Origin: Oehlia diaphana
Lineage: Eukaryota > Glomeromycota > Glomeromycetes > Glomerales > Glomeraceae
Direction: 5' to 3'
Assembly (NCBI GenBank): GCA_003833135.1
Contig: QZLH01000001.1
Location: forward strand, 14,372 to 78,371
Length of the DNA: 64,000 nucleotides
Part shown: one piece after another, positions 1 through 10,679 of the stretch
How positions within the stretch are numbered: position 1 is the first letter of the stretch
Layout: every line of letters starts with the position of its first letter
Made by a program: the position numbers and the translations under genes
Notes under the pieces: generated by a model
Told to the model about the DNA's origin: nothing
What the model saw: the letters and a program-made list of their open reading frames with translations, nothing else
Database searches by the model: none

Positions 1-953
1 GTAAGTTTCAAAAATTTGAAACTTCTTTAATAAAATGTTATTAATTGAGTTAAGAGGGCATATCGAAAAATTTAGATTTATTTATAGATTAGAATAATGC
101 GTATGATTAGACTTAGAATAGAACATTTTAATATAAATTTATAGTACATTTTTCAACTTTTTAAAATAAATAAACTATAACTTTACTACAACTTTAATAT
201 TTGTTTAATAATTTAAACATGAATTTAATATAATTTAAATATACATTTACCATATGTTTTCGATGTCAATACTATTTTTGTACGAACCGGTTAATTCAGG
301 TGACGATCTCCTTAATATGCATCAACTTTATACATACGATTGACTTGAACTTATTGAAACGATGTGAGACCATATCGTGACCAAGCCTTAGTTATAAGGT
401 CTATGATAAAATTTCGACTTGGTCATGATATGGTTTCGATTTTAAAAATTTCTGCAATGTTGTATAATAAATTCGAAAATTTAATTAAAAATAAAATCTT
501 GTCCGGACGATCTGGATAGGTTTACTATTTTAATCTCGATGATCACAAATTTTTAAATGGATTATGAAAATTTCAATTTTTTTGAAACAATTCATAAATA
601 AATATATATATATATATATGAATACGTATGTAAGAATATGTTTATCGGCCTATAATTCTGATAAAGCGATCTACAAGTTCTGGTCACAGGTTACATGAAT
701 TATTACAAATATTCTTAAAAAAATATGATGTTTATTTGGTTTAGTCGTTATATGGATAACAATTACTTGAATTAATTATAAAATATTGTAACTGGTATTG
801 CTCTTCGAATATATTACGAAATTTAGGTCAAGTACTTCCTACTAAATTAGAATATTTAAGTTTGACACAATATTAATATAAATATTAATTTATATGATTT
901 TGAAATATTCTTAAAAAAATTCTCAGAATACTTTTAATAAAAAGTTGTTAATC
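1..953. other. AT-rich intergenic sequence
   Basis: No coding frame or RNA gene was recognised. The stretch contains a TA dinucleotide run at 602-619 and a well-formed inverted repeat at 369-434, listed separately. Confidence 0.6.
369..434. repeat. Inverted repeat, 17-bp arms
   Basis: The left arm at 369-385 (ACCATATCGTGACCAAG) pairs with the right arm at 418-434 with one mismatch. The 32-nt interval contains a smaller hairpin (CCTTA/TAAGG). No flanking duplication that would mark a transposon was found. It could be a fold-back element remnant or a structured transcript; function unknown. Confidence 0.6.
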
Positions 954-1163
954 AGGATCCCGAGCTGTATATATAGTGGTGAGGTGCAGCCAAAAAAAAA
1001 ATTACTATTAGCTCTACGCAATTTTCTCAGGGCCGGAATTATGATAATGCCAGTCAGCGTCTAAAAAGGAAATAAATTCCGGCCGGCATTATCTATAAAA
1101 GGAAAGAACTAGATGATTATTTGGTCAATTCTACGCTACCTTTTTATGTATAGCTCGGGTCCT
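954..1163 (+). mobile_element. MITE copy 1, hAT-like, with 8-bp target duplication
   Basis: A 210-bp non-coding element. The left end is AGGATCCCGAGCTGTATA and the right end, read inward on the other strand, is AGGACCCGAGCTATACATA. The 8-bp sequence TGTTAATC flanks both sides (946-953 and 1164-1171), as expected for hAT-type insertion. The interior holds GGGCCGG and TTCCGGCCGGCATTAT motifs that stand out in AT-rich DNA. It aligns along its length, in inverse orientation, with the copy at 20710-20902. Confidence 0.8.
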
Positions 1164-1171
1164 TGTTAATC

Positions 1172-2860
1172 CAATAATAATCTAAACATTATCGAATTTT
1201 TTTTAGTTATATAGACGTAATATTTCAAGCATAGTAAGTTAGTACATGAATTACAAAAATTTTCCGATAGGTAACAATTGTATTATTTTAGTAAGATTTT
1301 AATTCATTATTTTTTTAACTAATAAAAAGATAGAATTTATTTTTTGAATGATGCGTAAATATACAAATATACAGATGAGTGCACATAATTTTATCAAGCT
1401 GAAATAATATATATTACACATAATTTTATCGATAATGTATAAATCTTTTTAGTCTACTGGTTTGTATCATTAATAGTTTAGAAAAAAAATCTTAATACAT
1501 TTTTTTATCATAATATAAAATTATATGTATACATAATAAATTTGTTTTTGAGATTTATATGACCATTTTGAAGTATGTAGATAACGAAGGATTAAGATAA
1601 TTTATAGTAAATAATTTAGAAGATTTAATGTTTTTTACAGATTATAGTACATTATAAAGTTATTTATTTAATAGAATTTTTCGACATGTATCAGATTTGA
1701 TTTCGGTCTTTAAAATCACATGACTTGGCTAAAGAAGATCACATGGCAGGACTGATAGCTCTGTGCGATAGAATTTCTCGATTCTTTTATAATTTACTTT
1801 TCTCATCTTGCAATAATTGATATAGAAACGTTATCACAAACGGGACAATTTTATATTTATTTTCGCACAGTCCGAAGCCATTAGTCATCATGAAGTGTAT
1901 ATAAGAATTTTAATGTCTTCACACCATAATGACCAAATTTATTCAGCTAGTATTTATATATCATGAATCATCTAAAAAAAATAAGATTAATTATTTTCGA
2001 AAAATACATTAAATTTTTGCGACTTTTTAATAAAATAAAGCATCATATATACTGTACAGTACATATATACTATTTTTTTCACGATACATTAGGTAAATAT
2101 TTTTTTTTTAAAAAAGAAATCGAAAATATGATTATTACAGGTTAGTTTTGAAACAAATAAAATTATTTATTATTTATTCCGCAAGTTCACAACATAATCA
2201 GCTATGCAACTTATATTTATACTGGTTCAATTTTTTGAAAATGGTAAGCTTCTTAAAGAAATTAAATTATTAGAAAGCTATTTGAAGAAATATCTTAATG
2301 GATAACTTGCAAAAACAAAGTAAGTATGATTTGACGTTAAAGTTTTAAAAAATTTCGTCATTATTGAACTTGAAGTATTATATTGTGTCCATTTCGCAAA
2401 ATTTGACCAAATATTACATCTATCTCAATTGACCAAGTTAATATTAAAGAAACTATCAAGGAAATTTTTTAAAATCATAACTATAGTCAAGTTTAGCAAT
2501 CGCATTAAATTGTTATTGATGTGTTATCTATATCATCATCATTATTCTTTTATCTAATTTATATTGTTATTCTTCTTATAGTCCTAGTCATCTAAAATAA
2601 GTTTTAATATTGTTTTTCTTTAAGACAGGAATGATGACTATAATCCATTTCCTTCTCACGCTATTTTCTCTTATAAATTCTTGATTAATATTTTAATTTC
2701 TTTATCTGCTATTAATCTAATGTGGCTATTTTTAGGAATTAATGCTATTAACGTAATTATACTTAATAATAATTTGTTAATATCATTTAACAACTAATAT
2801 TTCTTATTAAAACTTTCGTATAGTTTGATATGAATACTGTTTTATGCATAATTATGTTTA
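1172..2860. other. Intergenic, AT-rich, with a dispersed-repeat fragment
   Basis: No gene was recognised. A short ATG-initiated frame at 1963-2145 is composed of A/T-rich codons and looks accidental. The part at about 1229-1285 (motif ATAGTAAGTTAGTAC, then AAAATTTTCCGA) recurs at about 7476-7533. Confidence 0.5.
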
Positions 2861-2863
2861 ACT

Positions 2864-3019
2864 AGGTCAGGGAGATTGGCACACATTTCTACGCATGTAA
2901 TGCTGGTCGGCATTATCCACAAATGGAAGTGATCTACATGATTTTTTTTTTTTTTTTTTTTTGACTCATTCTGAGCAAATAACCAGGACCTGACCTTTCT
3001 ATGTATAGCTCGGGGTCCT
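2864..3019 (+). mobile_element. MITE copy 2, degraded
   Basis: The right end matches the MITE family exactly (TATGTATAGCTCGGGGTCCT ending at 3019) and the interior shares TTCTACGCA and GTAATGCTGGTCGGCATTATCC with the other copies. The left end (AGGTCAGGGAG) has diverged from the expected AGGACCCCGAG. A run of about 22 T sits at about 2942-2963. The left boundary is uncertain and the flanks match only over TAACT. Confidence 0.6.
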
Positions 3020-4216
3020 AGCTAACTAATGAAATAACTTGCGCGGCGAAGTGATGCAAAAAGTAAACAAATTTGGATTCACAAACGAAAATCTAATTAA
3101 CATTTGATTTTGATCAACATCCGAAAATTTTTGTTACACAAATGTATTATTGCATAATTCGTACTAAAAAATTCTGTATATTTATTAAACATTTATTAAT
3201 AGCCTTTCCGATTTTATAAAAAAAAATCTTTTTGGTCATTTTTTTTTATATCTTCAAATACAGAATTAATTTGTATTTTTTTAAAAAAGGTTGATGGATT
3301 ATTCTTTTAAGTAGTTACATGTTAAGAAATGTGAAATATGTAATCGCATATATTACGCGATATGTTTCAACAAAACTTCAAAAATTAGACTATCGGTAAT
3401 GATAAAATTAATAAATTTATTTTATTGTTATTAAAAAAATCTCAGGTAGTTTTTTATACCAATCTATCATAAAAAAAAATCTCAAAATTCTTTATAAATC
3501 TCTATTGTTATAAAAAAAATCTTGAGAATGTCAAAATGTCACCAGTGGTGATTGTCATCACTGGTGGTTTTCACCGGTCCGATTTTTGAATTTTATAAGT
3601 TTAATATTAAATTAAATAATCAACTACACATATTAAACAGTTATTTTATATGTAAATTTATAAGAAGCGATTTGTCTAATGCTAAGGTTAAAAAGACTGC
3701 TTTTCAGATAATTATTGAGAAAAATGTAAAGTTTTAATTTTTTAATTTTCACTTTATTAAAAGTTTTCTTTTGACAAAAATTTCAAAATTTTGTCATGGT
3801 TAACATCAAATCAATATTTGTTAACATATTCATTATTTAAGGTAAAATTTTGCGATCAGTATTTTTTTAACTCTAGCCAAAATTATAAACCGGCATTTTA
3901 TAAAATTTTGGCTGGAATTAAGTGGATGAGGTGAGATTTGGCAATACTCACAAAACAAAAAAATCTTGCTAAAAATAAATAGGTAAAAAATTCAAAAACA
4001 AATAAAACATTAAATAAACGTAACTTTGGATCATTAATAATTAACTGACCCAACCTCAACCTGATTATTTTGGGTCAGCTCAAAGAGTCACATAAATTGG
4101 GACCTTCAATCATGATTAAAATCATTAAATTTTGGTGAAATAAAGATGATTGGCATTTATGTTATTACTGATCAAATTACTTTAATCATAATAATAAATA
4201 AAGAACAAAAATCTAC
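3020..4216. other. Intergenic; contains a tight hairpin
   Basis: No gene was recognised. The frame at 3552-3737 starts inside a hairpin and has no recognisable product. The hairpin at 3540-3566 is the only clear structure. Confidence 0.5.
3540..3566. repeat. Hairpin, 12-bp arms with 3-nt loop
   Basis: CACCAGTGGTGA, a TTG loop, then TCATCACTGGTG; the arms pair with one mismatch. It is GC-rich compared with its surroundings. Possibly a transposon end or a structured RNA; nothing else supports either. Confidence 0.55.
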
Positions 4217-4280
4217 AGGTCAGGTGCAAATGCAATAACATTACACAATTCAAAATTATTTATACGGAGGGTAGTCTAGA
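4217..4280. repeat. Dispersed repeat, copy 1
   Basis: The sequence starting AGGTCAGGTGCA and continuing with ACACAATTCAAA, ATTATTTAT and a CGGAGGGTA block recurs at 7386-7455. In the second copy it is followed directly by the ATAGTAAGTTAGTAC module also seen at about 1229, so the three fragments may come from one longer family. Confidence 0.5.
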
Positions 4281-4349
4281 TAGAATAGAGGACTTTTTTT
4301 TTATTAAAAATAACAGACTTGATGCTTTTTAATGACTTGTTTATCTAGA

Positions 4350-4545
4350 ACTGATAATAATGTAGTTAGCCAAAAAATTCAGCTGAAGGCGCAATAAATT
4401 TTCGGCTAAACAACACCACACCGAAAAAAATTCATGTTGATTTTGAATATTTTATTGGTTCAACATCTACTATTTTCGGCTGAATATTTTCATCTAAATA
4501 TACTTTCTTTAAATAATAGTGTAGTTAGCCGAAATATCCAACCAG
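4350..4545. repeat. Direct repeat pair around a TTCGGCTRAA-rich core
   Basis: A motif of about 25 bp (GTAGTTAGCCRAAA) occurs near 4360 and near 4517, with TTCGGCTAAA and TTCGGCTGAA between. This suggests a small non-autonomous element, but ends and target duplication could not be fixed. Confidence 0.35.
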
Positions 4546-4787
4546 GAACGCAAGAAACACCAATACATATATAATTTTCCAGAAGAACAAAGCAAACCAG
4601 CAAGACAAGGAGGCAACATCAAAATGTGATGATTTACTGTATATATATTTAATTTAATTAATTTATTTATTAACTTTAAATTAACATTTTAAAATCTATT
4701 AGATTTACAAACTAATAAATAAAGACGAATTTCCTATTTGTACACGGGATGTTCAAACACGGGTTTCCAAAAAAGTAAATTTTCTAT

Positions 4788-5254
4788 GCTAATCATTTAA
4801 TTAAAAGATGCTTAGATTCCAATCCGTTAAACCGACCAATAGCAGAAGACATATACAAAATTTTACTTAGATGGCAATATGATCCAAATGATAAGCAAAC
4901 AATAGAATTACAGGCACAAATTAAGGAAGCAGATGAAATCAACAATAATTCATCGAATAGCAATATAACTTCAGATAATTTAGGAATATCATATAATACA
5001 CATTCAGAAGCTTCTTATGCAAGTAGATTACTTGATTTTAATAATCTTCCCGAACCAAAAAATTCTGACGATTATTATGAACAAAATGATAATATAATTA
5101 GCGAGAAATTTTCAGGTATCGTTTAATAATTTCGTTATTTAAAATGTAAATTAGTTTTTAAAGATACTAATAAATTTTTACTTATTTAATAGAATCAATA
5201 GAAGCTTTACAAATTGATATTTCTCAATTAAATATTAATATGATTAATGATTAA
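4788..5254 (+). pseudogene. Protein kinase C-terminal fragment
   Basis: An open stretch without a start codon begins mid-domain. It reads LIKRCLDSNPLNRPIAEDIY, the last kinase subdomain with its conserved Arg (RP in the family), then a polar tail with SRLLDFNNLPEPKNSDDY. The intact kinase at 21373-23273 has a closely similar tail motif (SRLLNFENLPEPVNSTDY). A GT-AG intron (about 5116-5190) joins to a final exon ending SQLNINMIND at the stop (5252-5254). The whole N-lobe and catalytic core are missing upstream, so this is a truncated copy. Family membership is clear from the motif order; fragment boundaries are approximate. Confidence 0.75.
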
Positions 5255-7385
5255 TACAGCTTTATTATTCATATTCAATATATTGTTTTTTTTTTAGGTT
5301 CAAAATATCGAATTTAATAAGCCCAGAAAAGGTTTTGAACAAAGATCATAAACTAATTTTAGTTGTTAGTTACAAATATTGCAAATACTATTGTATGTAA
5401 TTTGTATCATTAGTATATATAGGTATTACTTTTTTTAAAAACTTTTTTTTTTTATATTAAATCATTACAATTTAAAACTCTGTTTAACGTTAGTTTTTCT
5501 TAAACGTTAACGTTAAATATTTTGAAACGGAGTATTTTTTTTTTTTTGTTTCACTTCACTAATAGAAGGGAAAATTTTTTTTTATAGTTAGTGAGAATTA
5601 CGTTAAATAGGGTTTTAAATTTTATTGATCAGATGGTTAAATTATATATTTATTTATTTTATGCGATTTATTGGTTAAATAAATTGGTATTGAAATTTAA
5701 GAAAATACAGAAAAGGATTCTAAAATTGAAATATCTTATTTAATATATCTATTTGGTGCAATCTGAAATCTTTTAAAATTATTTTATAGCAAATTCATGT
5801 ATAAATAATGGCAGGATAAAATTCTCAGATTTTATATGATTTATTAGCCTAATCAGGCCATATAAAAAAATATATATATACGAATTTCATTAAGTGCATT
5901 ATTGTAACTAATAAATAAGAATTGTTTATTTAATTACCTTTTGATAAATTCTTTTACGCCCAAAGTATATCCACCGTTAATATTTCCAGCTAATTATAGA
6001 GAATTTTTTTAATTTTAAATGGCCGTTATTAAAGCCTCAGATAATGAAACACAACGAGTAATCCATTTTTTTTAAAAAAAAAGATTTTGTTACCACATGA
6101 TCGGTGATAACTCCTCGGAAGTTAAGGATGTTTGATTTTTATTCACCAAGGTCTTATTAAAATCAACATCATCAGCACCATTTAGAATTAATGATTGCGA
6201 ATTTAGAAAAAAAATTTAAATCATTAATCATGTTGAATTCTTTTAGATTAAAAATTATACTGAGGTTGATATATAGTTGCTTCTTTTCCATAAGATCACC
6301 ATCTTGATCTTTTCCATCGTATTTTACATCAGAAATAAAGTAACTATTTTCTATTATTGAAATAAAAAATATAAATTAATATTATTCGTTAACTAACATT
6401 ATAATTTTTTTTTAAAGTTGATATTTTTGGTTAAAACCAATTAAGTAATAAGTACTACAGTATATATTAATAAACAATGCTAGTATGGCCTTATAAAAAA
6501 CAACATAAACATTCTATTTCGAAAAGCCAATGTCCAATTTGATTCTGCCTTATTTAAAAATAACTAGCTGTAACTAAAAAAACTTATACCTATGGCCTTT
6601 TCCTTTTAGGCTTGTCTTACTTTACATAATCTTTCTATGTTTGTTCAGGCATCTTAACTTCAAATATTTCCTGAAAAGAAGTCATTAGCTTATCATTATA
6701 TTTATAAGAAAAATTGATGCGAAATATTCGGAAGAAGTATGAAAACATATCTAATTTATGATTTATATTTAAAAAATTTACAATAAATTAATGAACAATA
6801 AAAAAAAAATAATAACAAAAAACTGTTAAGGCATTAATCATCAATAATTGTAATAAACAAAAATTCAACAAAATGTATAATAAAATATCATTCAACAATA
6901 AGTGAAAAAAAAAAAATAATAATAAAAACCAATTGAAAAAATTTATTATTGATTCGGACCAAGAAAGTAATAAAAAAAATGTATTGAACTCAATCCAAAA
7001 TAAAAAAAAAATGATTTATATTTTAGTATTGAATAAAAAGAAAATAAGAAATAAAAAAAAAATTTCGGGTTGAAAAAAAAAAGAAAGGAATAAAAAAATA
7101 TTTTTAATAAAATTTATTCTATAAGAATTATCAGTAAGGAAGGTATTTAAAGAAAAAATAAAAGGATAGCTTCAGCAATGCGACCTGCTGCGGCTGATTG
7201 AGGATACTAGGAATGGCCGAAAATGAAATATGACTAAAAAGAAATAAACTTTTTTCATTGGCATTATAAAGATTTTGCATTATAATTTATTTAAAACATA
7301 CATACTGTACCTCGATTACATTGTATAATAACGCATTTGCAATTGTTTTTACATCTTCCAATCAAAATCTATTAACCATCCATTT

Positions 7386-7533
7386 AGGTCAGGTGCAGAC
7401 ACATCACGCGTTTATGTTACACAATTCAAATTATTTATGCAGAGGGTAATCCAAACATCGTTGAATTTTTTTCAACCATAGTAAGTTAGTACAAAAATTT
7501 TCCGAAAGACAAAATTGTATTTTTAAAAATACA
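7386..7533. repeat. Dispersed repeat, copy 2 (two modules joined)
   Basis: 7386-7455 matches 4217-4280 (AGGTCAGGTGCA start), and 7476-7533 matches about 1229-1285 (ATAGTAAGTTAGTAC). The joined arrangement suggests the other two loci are fragments of a longer repeat unit. Confidence 0.5.
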
Positions 7534-7692
7534 TGTAATAACTATCGTCTAAATAGAATTTCTCCTAATCACTAGACAGATTCATAATTTTTTTTTACCA
7601 CCTTTGCAGATTTTTTTTCTTGATATCGGATTGTACGAGGGCAGGTAATAATAGGGAAGCTCAAAATTCATTTTATCCTATATAAAGAACAT

Positions 7693-7908
7693 ATGAAAAA
7701 GAAAAGATTCAAATATTTTGCTATTATTAATACAATTAACAGTGAATTAGTTAATAAAAATAAAAACTATTGTAATAAAGAATTATTGGCTTTATTGAAA
7801 GAAGTGAAAGAATTCGAGCTATATAATATTGAAATTCAAAAATATGAAGATTTGCTCATTGATAGTAAATTAAATTTTATAGAAGAATTAGAGGATATAA
7901 GGGTTTAA
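7693..7908 (+). CDS. Small ORF, 71 codons, unknown
   Basis: An ATG-initiated frame rich in Lys, Glu, Leu and Asn, with predicted helical character (residues about 28-65 have heptad-like Leu/Ile spacing). No signal peptide, membrane segment or known motif is seen. It may be a short helical protein, an exon of a longer gene or a chance frame in AT-rich DNA. The ATG is preceded by AT-rich sequence with no distinguishing features. Confidence 0.25.
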   Translation: MKKKRFKYFAIINTINSELVNKNKNYCNKELLALLKEVKEFELYNIEIQKYEDLLIDSKLNFIEELEDIRV

Positions 7909-9042
7909 TATAAATTTTAGAAAATTTTGTAATTTTATAAAGTAAAATTTTACTGTTCTTCAAATTTTGATAATTATATATATTATTGAAAAAAATCAAC
8001 AACTGTTAAAGTATCATTTATATCAATAGTTATTATTACAGTAATTAAATGTCTAAATATATTGTTTTTTGCAAATCAATAAATAAATGTGATATGCTTA
8101 TTTTTATACGATAAATTTCGATAATTTATACACCTCACTGTCATTTTTTTAAAATTATCTTTTATAATTAATCTTGCTTTAATTCCGGCTAGAATGACAA
8201 TTTTTTTTTTTAGGATCATTTATGCCCATCTCTTTTAAAATTTTTGTGAAAATCATGAGACAGATCCCATACTATACATTATTAACACTAAAATTAGCCA
8301 AAGTGTATATAATCATAATTATAACTTTAATTGTCCCGTCATCTCTTTCATAAATAGTATCATATTTATATCGAAAGCGTAGGATTATTAAACACACATA
8401 CAGTATAAGCAAATGTGGTTTGGCAATGTGTATAGCGCAAAATGGATAATAAAGATATCTTACCTTTCCATCTGCAAATTGTCTTATACCGTTAAAACAA
8501 ATGTCATTATACAAATCAATATTTGCGAGGTTAATAGCTGTAAAAAAAGCTTTAACAAATTAACAGAATAATCGGAACAATTTTATTCTACTAATTAATA
8601 AAATAAGTGTAATAATTGTTCTTTCGAAACCTTTCTAGAAAACCCATCCAAGTGTTTGTTGCATTGACTGTATTTTAACTTTCGAAAATTTATGATAATT
8701 TTCATATAGAAGTAGTCATTTTCAAGTTATTCTATTGTAAAATATATAGATAATGTTAGAAAGGCCAAATAATGCAAAATACAATAAAATGAATTAAAGG
8801 CATGCAGTACTTTATTTCTTTTACTTTTTATATTTTTTTTGTTTCGTTTGAGACATTTTATTTGAATATATAACGATAAGTATAAGAAAAGAGGCAGAGA
8901 AAAAAATATAATTTAAATAATTTATTGATAAGTTTATTTATTCTCACAATACCATGATACATAAAAGCATGATCATGAGTGTCTACATAAGAATAACATA
9001 ATTATTGGGTACTGTATATAGATTAATTACTCGAAAATAATA

Positions 9043-10494
9043 CTAAAATATATTATATTCTACATCCTTGAAATCTGTAACTTTAAATTTCTTAATAACG
9101 CCTAATTTAATATATTTGTTAATTATTTCAATATTTTCATCATTTGTATTTAAACTATTTGCATCGTAATTAACGACTACTAATGAAAATGATTTTTGTG
9201 GCTTAAGGTCTGTCCATTTTATAAAAAAAGACTCTAATTCTTCTGGAAGCAATTCGAATCGTTCTTTAAATTGATGATATAATATCAATTCATGAATATT
9301 TTGTGAATATTTCGCAAATGTTTCCAACGCTTCTTTTTCGCTCAAGAATTTCCATCCACACCAAATTTTAATACTTTCTAAATTTTTGCAATTATTAAAA
9401 ATTATTTTTAATGTTTCCAATTCTTTACATTCAATTCCAACAGAAAGTTTTTTAAGATTTGGACAGAACTTAGCAATAGCTAAATTTAATGAATTATCAT
9501 TATATCCTGTAACCTCACTTATATAAATTTCTTTTAAATTTTTTCCATTAATTTCTAAGAATTTTATTAATGAATCATTTCTTGGACATTCTTTTGGAAT
9601 TATTAAAACTTTTAATTGTGGAAAAATGGCATATTGTAACTTTATAAAATATTCATCATGATCAAATGATAAATTAAGTTCTTGTAAATTTGAGAAATTG
9701 GCAATAGATGATAATAAAAAATAATTATCTCTTCCATAAACATTTAATTTAATTAAAGTATTAGGAATTTTTGACATTAATGATGATAAAATTACACTTG
9801 TCGGTCCACCAAATGTAAGATCACGACAAAGAGTCATATCAAATCGTTTCAAATTTCTTTGAACAGAAATTAATTCTGCTATTCCATTCGAAATAATTGC
9901 ATCAAATTCTATATTAAGTGATTGTATATTATAACATGTTTGAGATAATTGATAAAATAATTCGGTTGGAATCGCTGAACTACAACATAATATTGTGAGT
10001 TTTTTAAAACAATCTTTTGCTCCAGGATAAAAGTTAAAAGTCATATTTGGAAATTGATAAAAAGTTAAACTTTTTAAAGAAGTGATTTTTTTCATGAACA
10101 TTTGAAATATTTCTTGCGCTACTATAAGTTTATAATTTTTAATATTTTGTGGTGAAATATTTTGTTGATTTTTAAGAAGTTTGTCAATTTTGTTATAAAC
10201 TTGATTAACTGATAGAATTTTACAAAATGATGCATAATTGAAAATTGGAGATTTTAAAGTTGGGGTTGAAATAACAATTCCATTATTATATAAAATTTCT
10301 TTTGATTCTTTTGGAAGGCAAGCAATTAAAGTACTAAAATTCGAAGTACTATAATTCTGAACATTCCTCCAATAAATTCTCACTGAAGCATCACACCAAT
10401 AACGATTAACTAATATACATGAATTTAATGTAAATTTGTCATCTTCTAAGTGTTCAAAAATCTCGTTCAAGCAATCATCAGGAAGCTGAGACAT
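9043..10494 (-). CDS. F-box / leucine-rich-repeat-like protein, 483 aa
   Basis: Single-exon gene. The frame is open from 10605, but the start is placed at the internal ATG at 10494 because the F-box begins immediately there (MSQLPDDCLNEIFEHLEDD, residues 1-19, followed by SCILVNRYWCDASVRIYW). That is the usual arrangement; the 37 residues upstream are K/L/F-rich and unlike a conserved domain. An F-box binds Skp1 in SCF ubiquitin ligases. The rest shows repeated Leu/Ile-rich segments with L-x-x-L-x-L spacing, such as NLKRFDMTLCRDLTFGG, NLQELNLSFD and NLKEIYISEV, typical of LRR-type substrate-recognition regions. Large F-box families of this length are known in arbuscular mycorrhizal fungi. The substrate cannot be inferred. 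No frame break is seen, and the gene is isolated from other recognisable genes. Confidence 0.85.
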   Translation of the reverse strand: MSQLPDDCLNEIFEHLEDDKFTLNSCILVNRYWCDASVRIYWRNVQNYSTSNFSTLIACLPKESKEILYNNGIVISTPTLKSPIFNYASFCKILSVNQVYNKIDKLLKNQQNISPQNIKNYKLIVAQEIFQMFMKKITSLKSLTFYQFPNMTFNFYPGAKDCFKKLTILCCSSAIPTELFYQLSQTCYNIQSLNIEFDAIISNGIAELISVQRNLKRFDMTLCRDLTFGGPTSVILSSLMSKIPNTLIKLNVYGRDNYFLLSSIANFSNLQELNLSFDHDEYFIKLQYAIFPQLKVLIIPKECPRNDSLIKFLEINGKNLKEIYISEVTGYNDNSLNLAIAKFCPNLKKLSVGIECKELETLKIIFNNCKNLESIKIWCGWKFLSEKEALETFAKYSQNIHELILYHQFKERFELLPEELESFFIKWTDLKPQKSFSLVVVNYDANSLNTNDENIEIINKYIKLGVIKKFKVTDFKDVEYNIF

Positions 10495-10679
10495 CGTTTT
10501 TTTTAAAAATAACGAAGCAAGTTTTAAATTTTTTAATTTAAAAGAATTTAAAAGGAAATGTTGTTTTTTTAAGTTTGTTGATTGTGTTACAAACATAAAG
10601 GTCATGCGGTCACTAATTTCATAATTATCATATGATGATCTTATAATTGATTGATAAGCATGATATAATATCGGCAGTC

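Larger units (their letters stand above)
5255..9042. other. Intergenic, AT-rich
   Basis: Long A-rich stretches (6780-7100) and T-runs. Two weak frames exist: 7693-7908, listed separately, and a possible exon-like piece on the minus strand near 8460-8545 with plausible splice signals but no recognisable product. Nothing else can be supported. Confidence 0.45.

Noticed and set aside
8272..8514. Minus-strand frame with a possible exon near 8460-8545
   Set aside because: A plausible acceptor and donor exist, but the roughly 25 residues match no motif well enough and no neighbouring exons were found.
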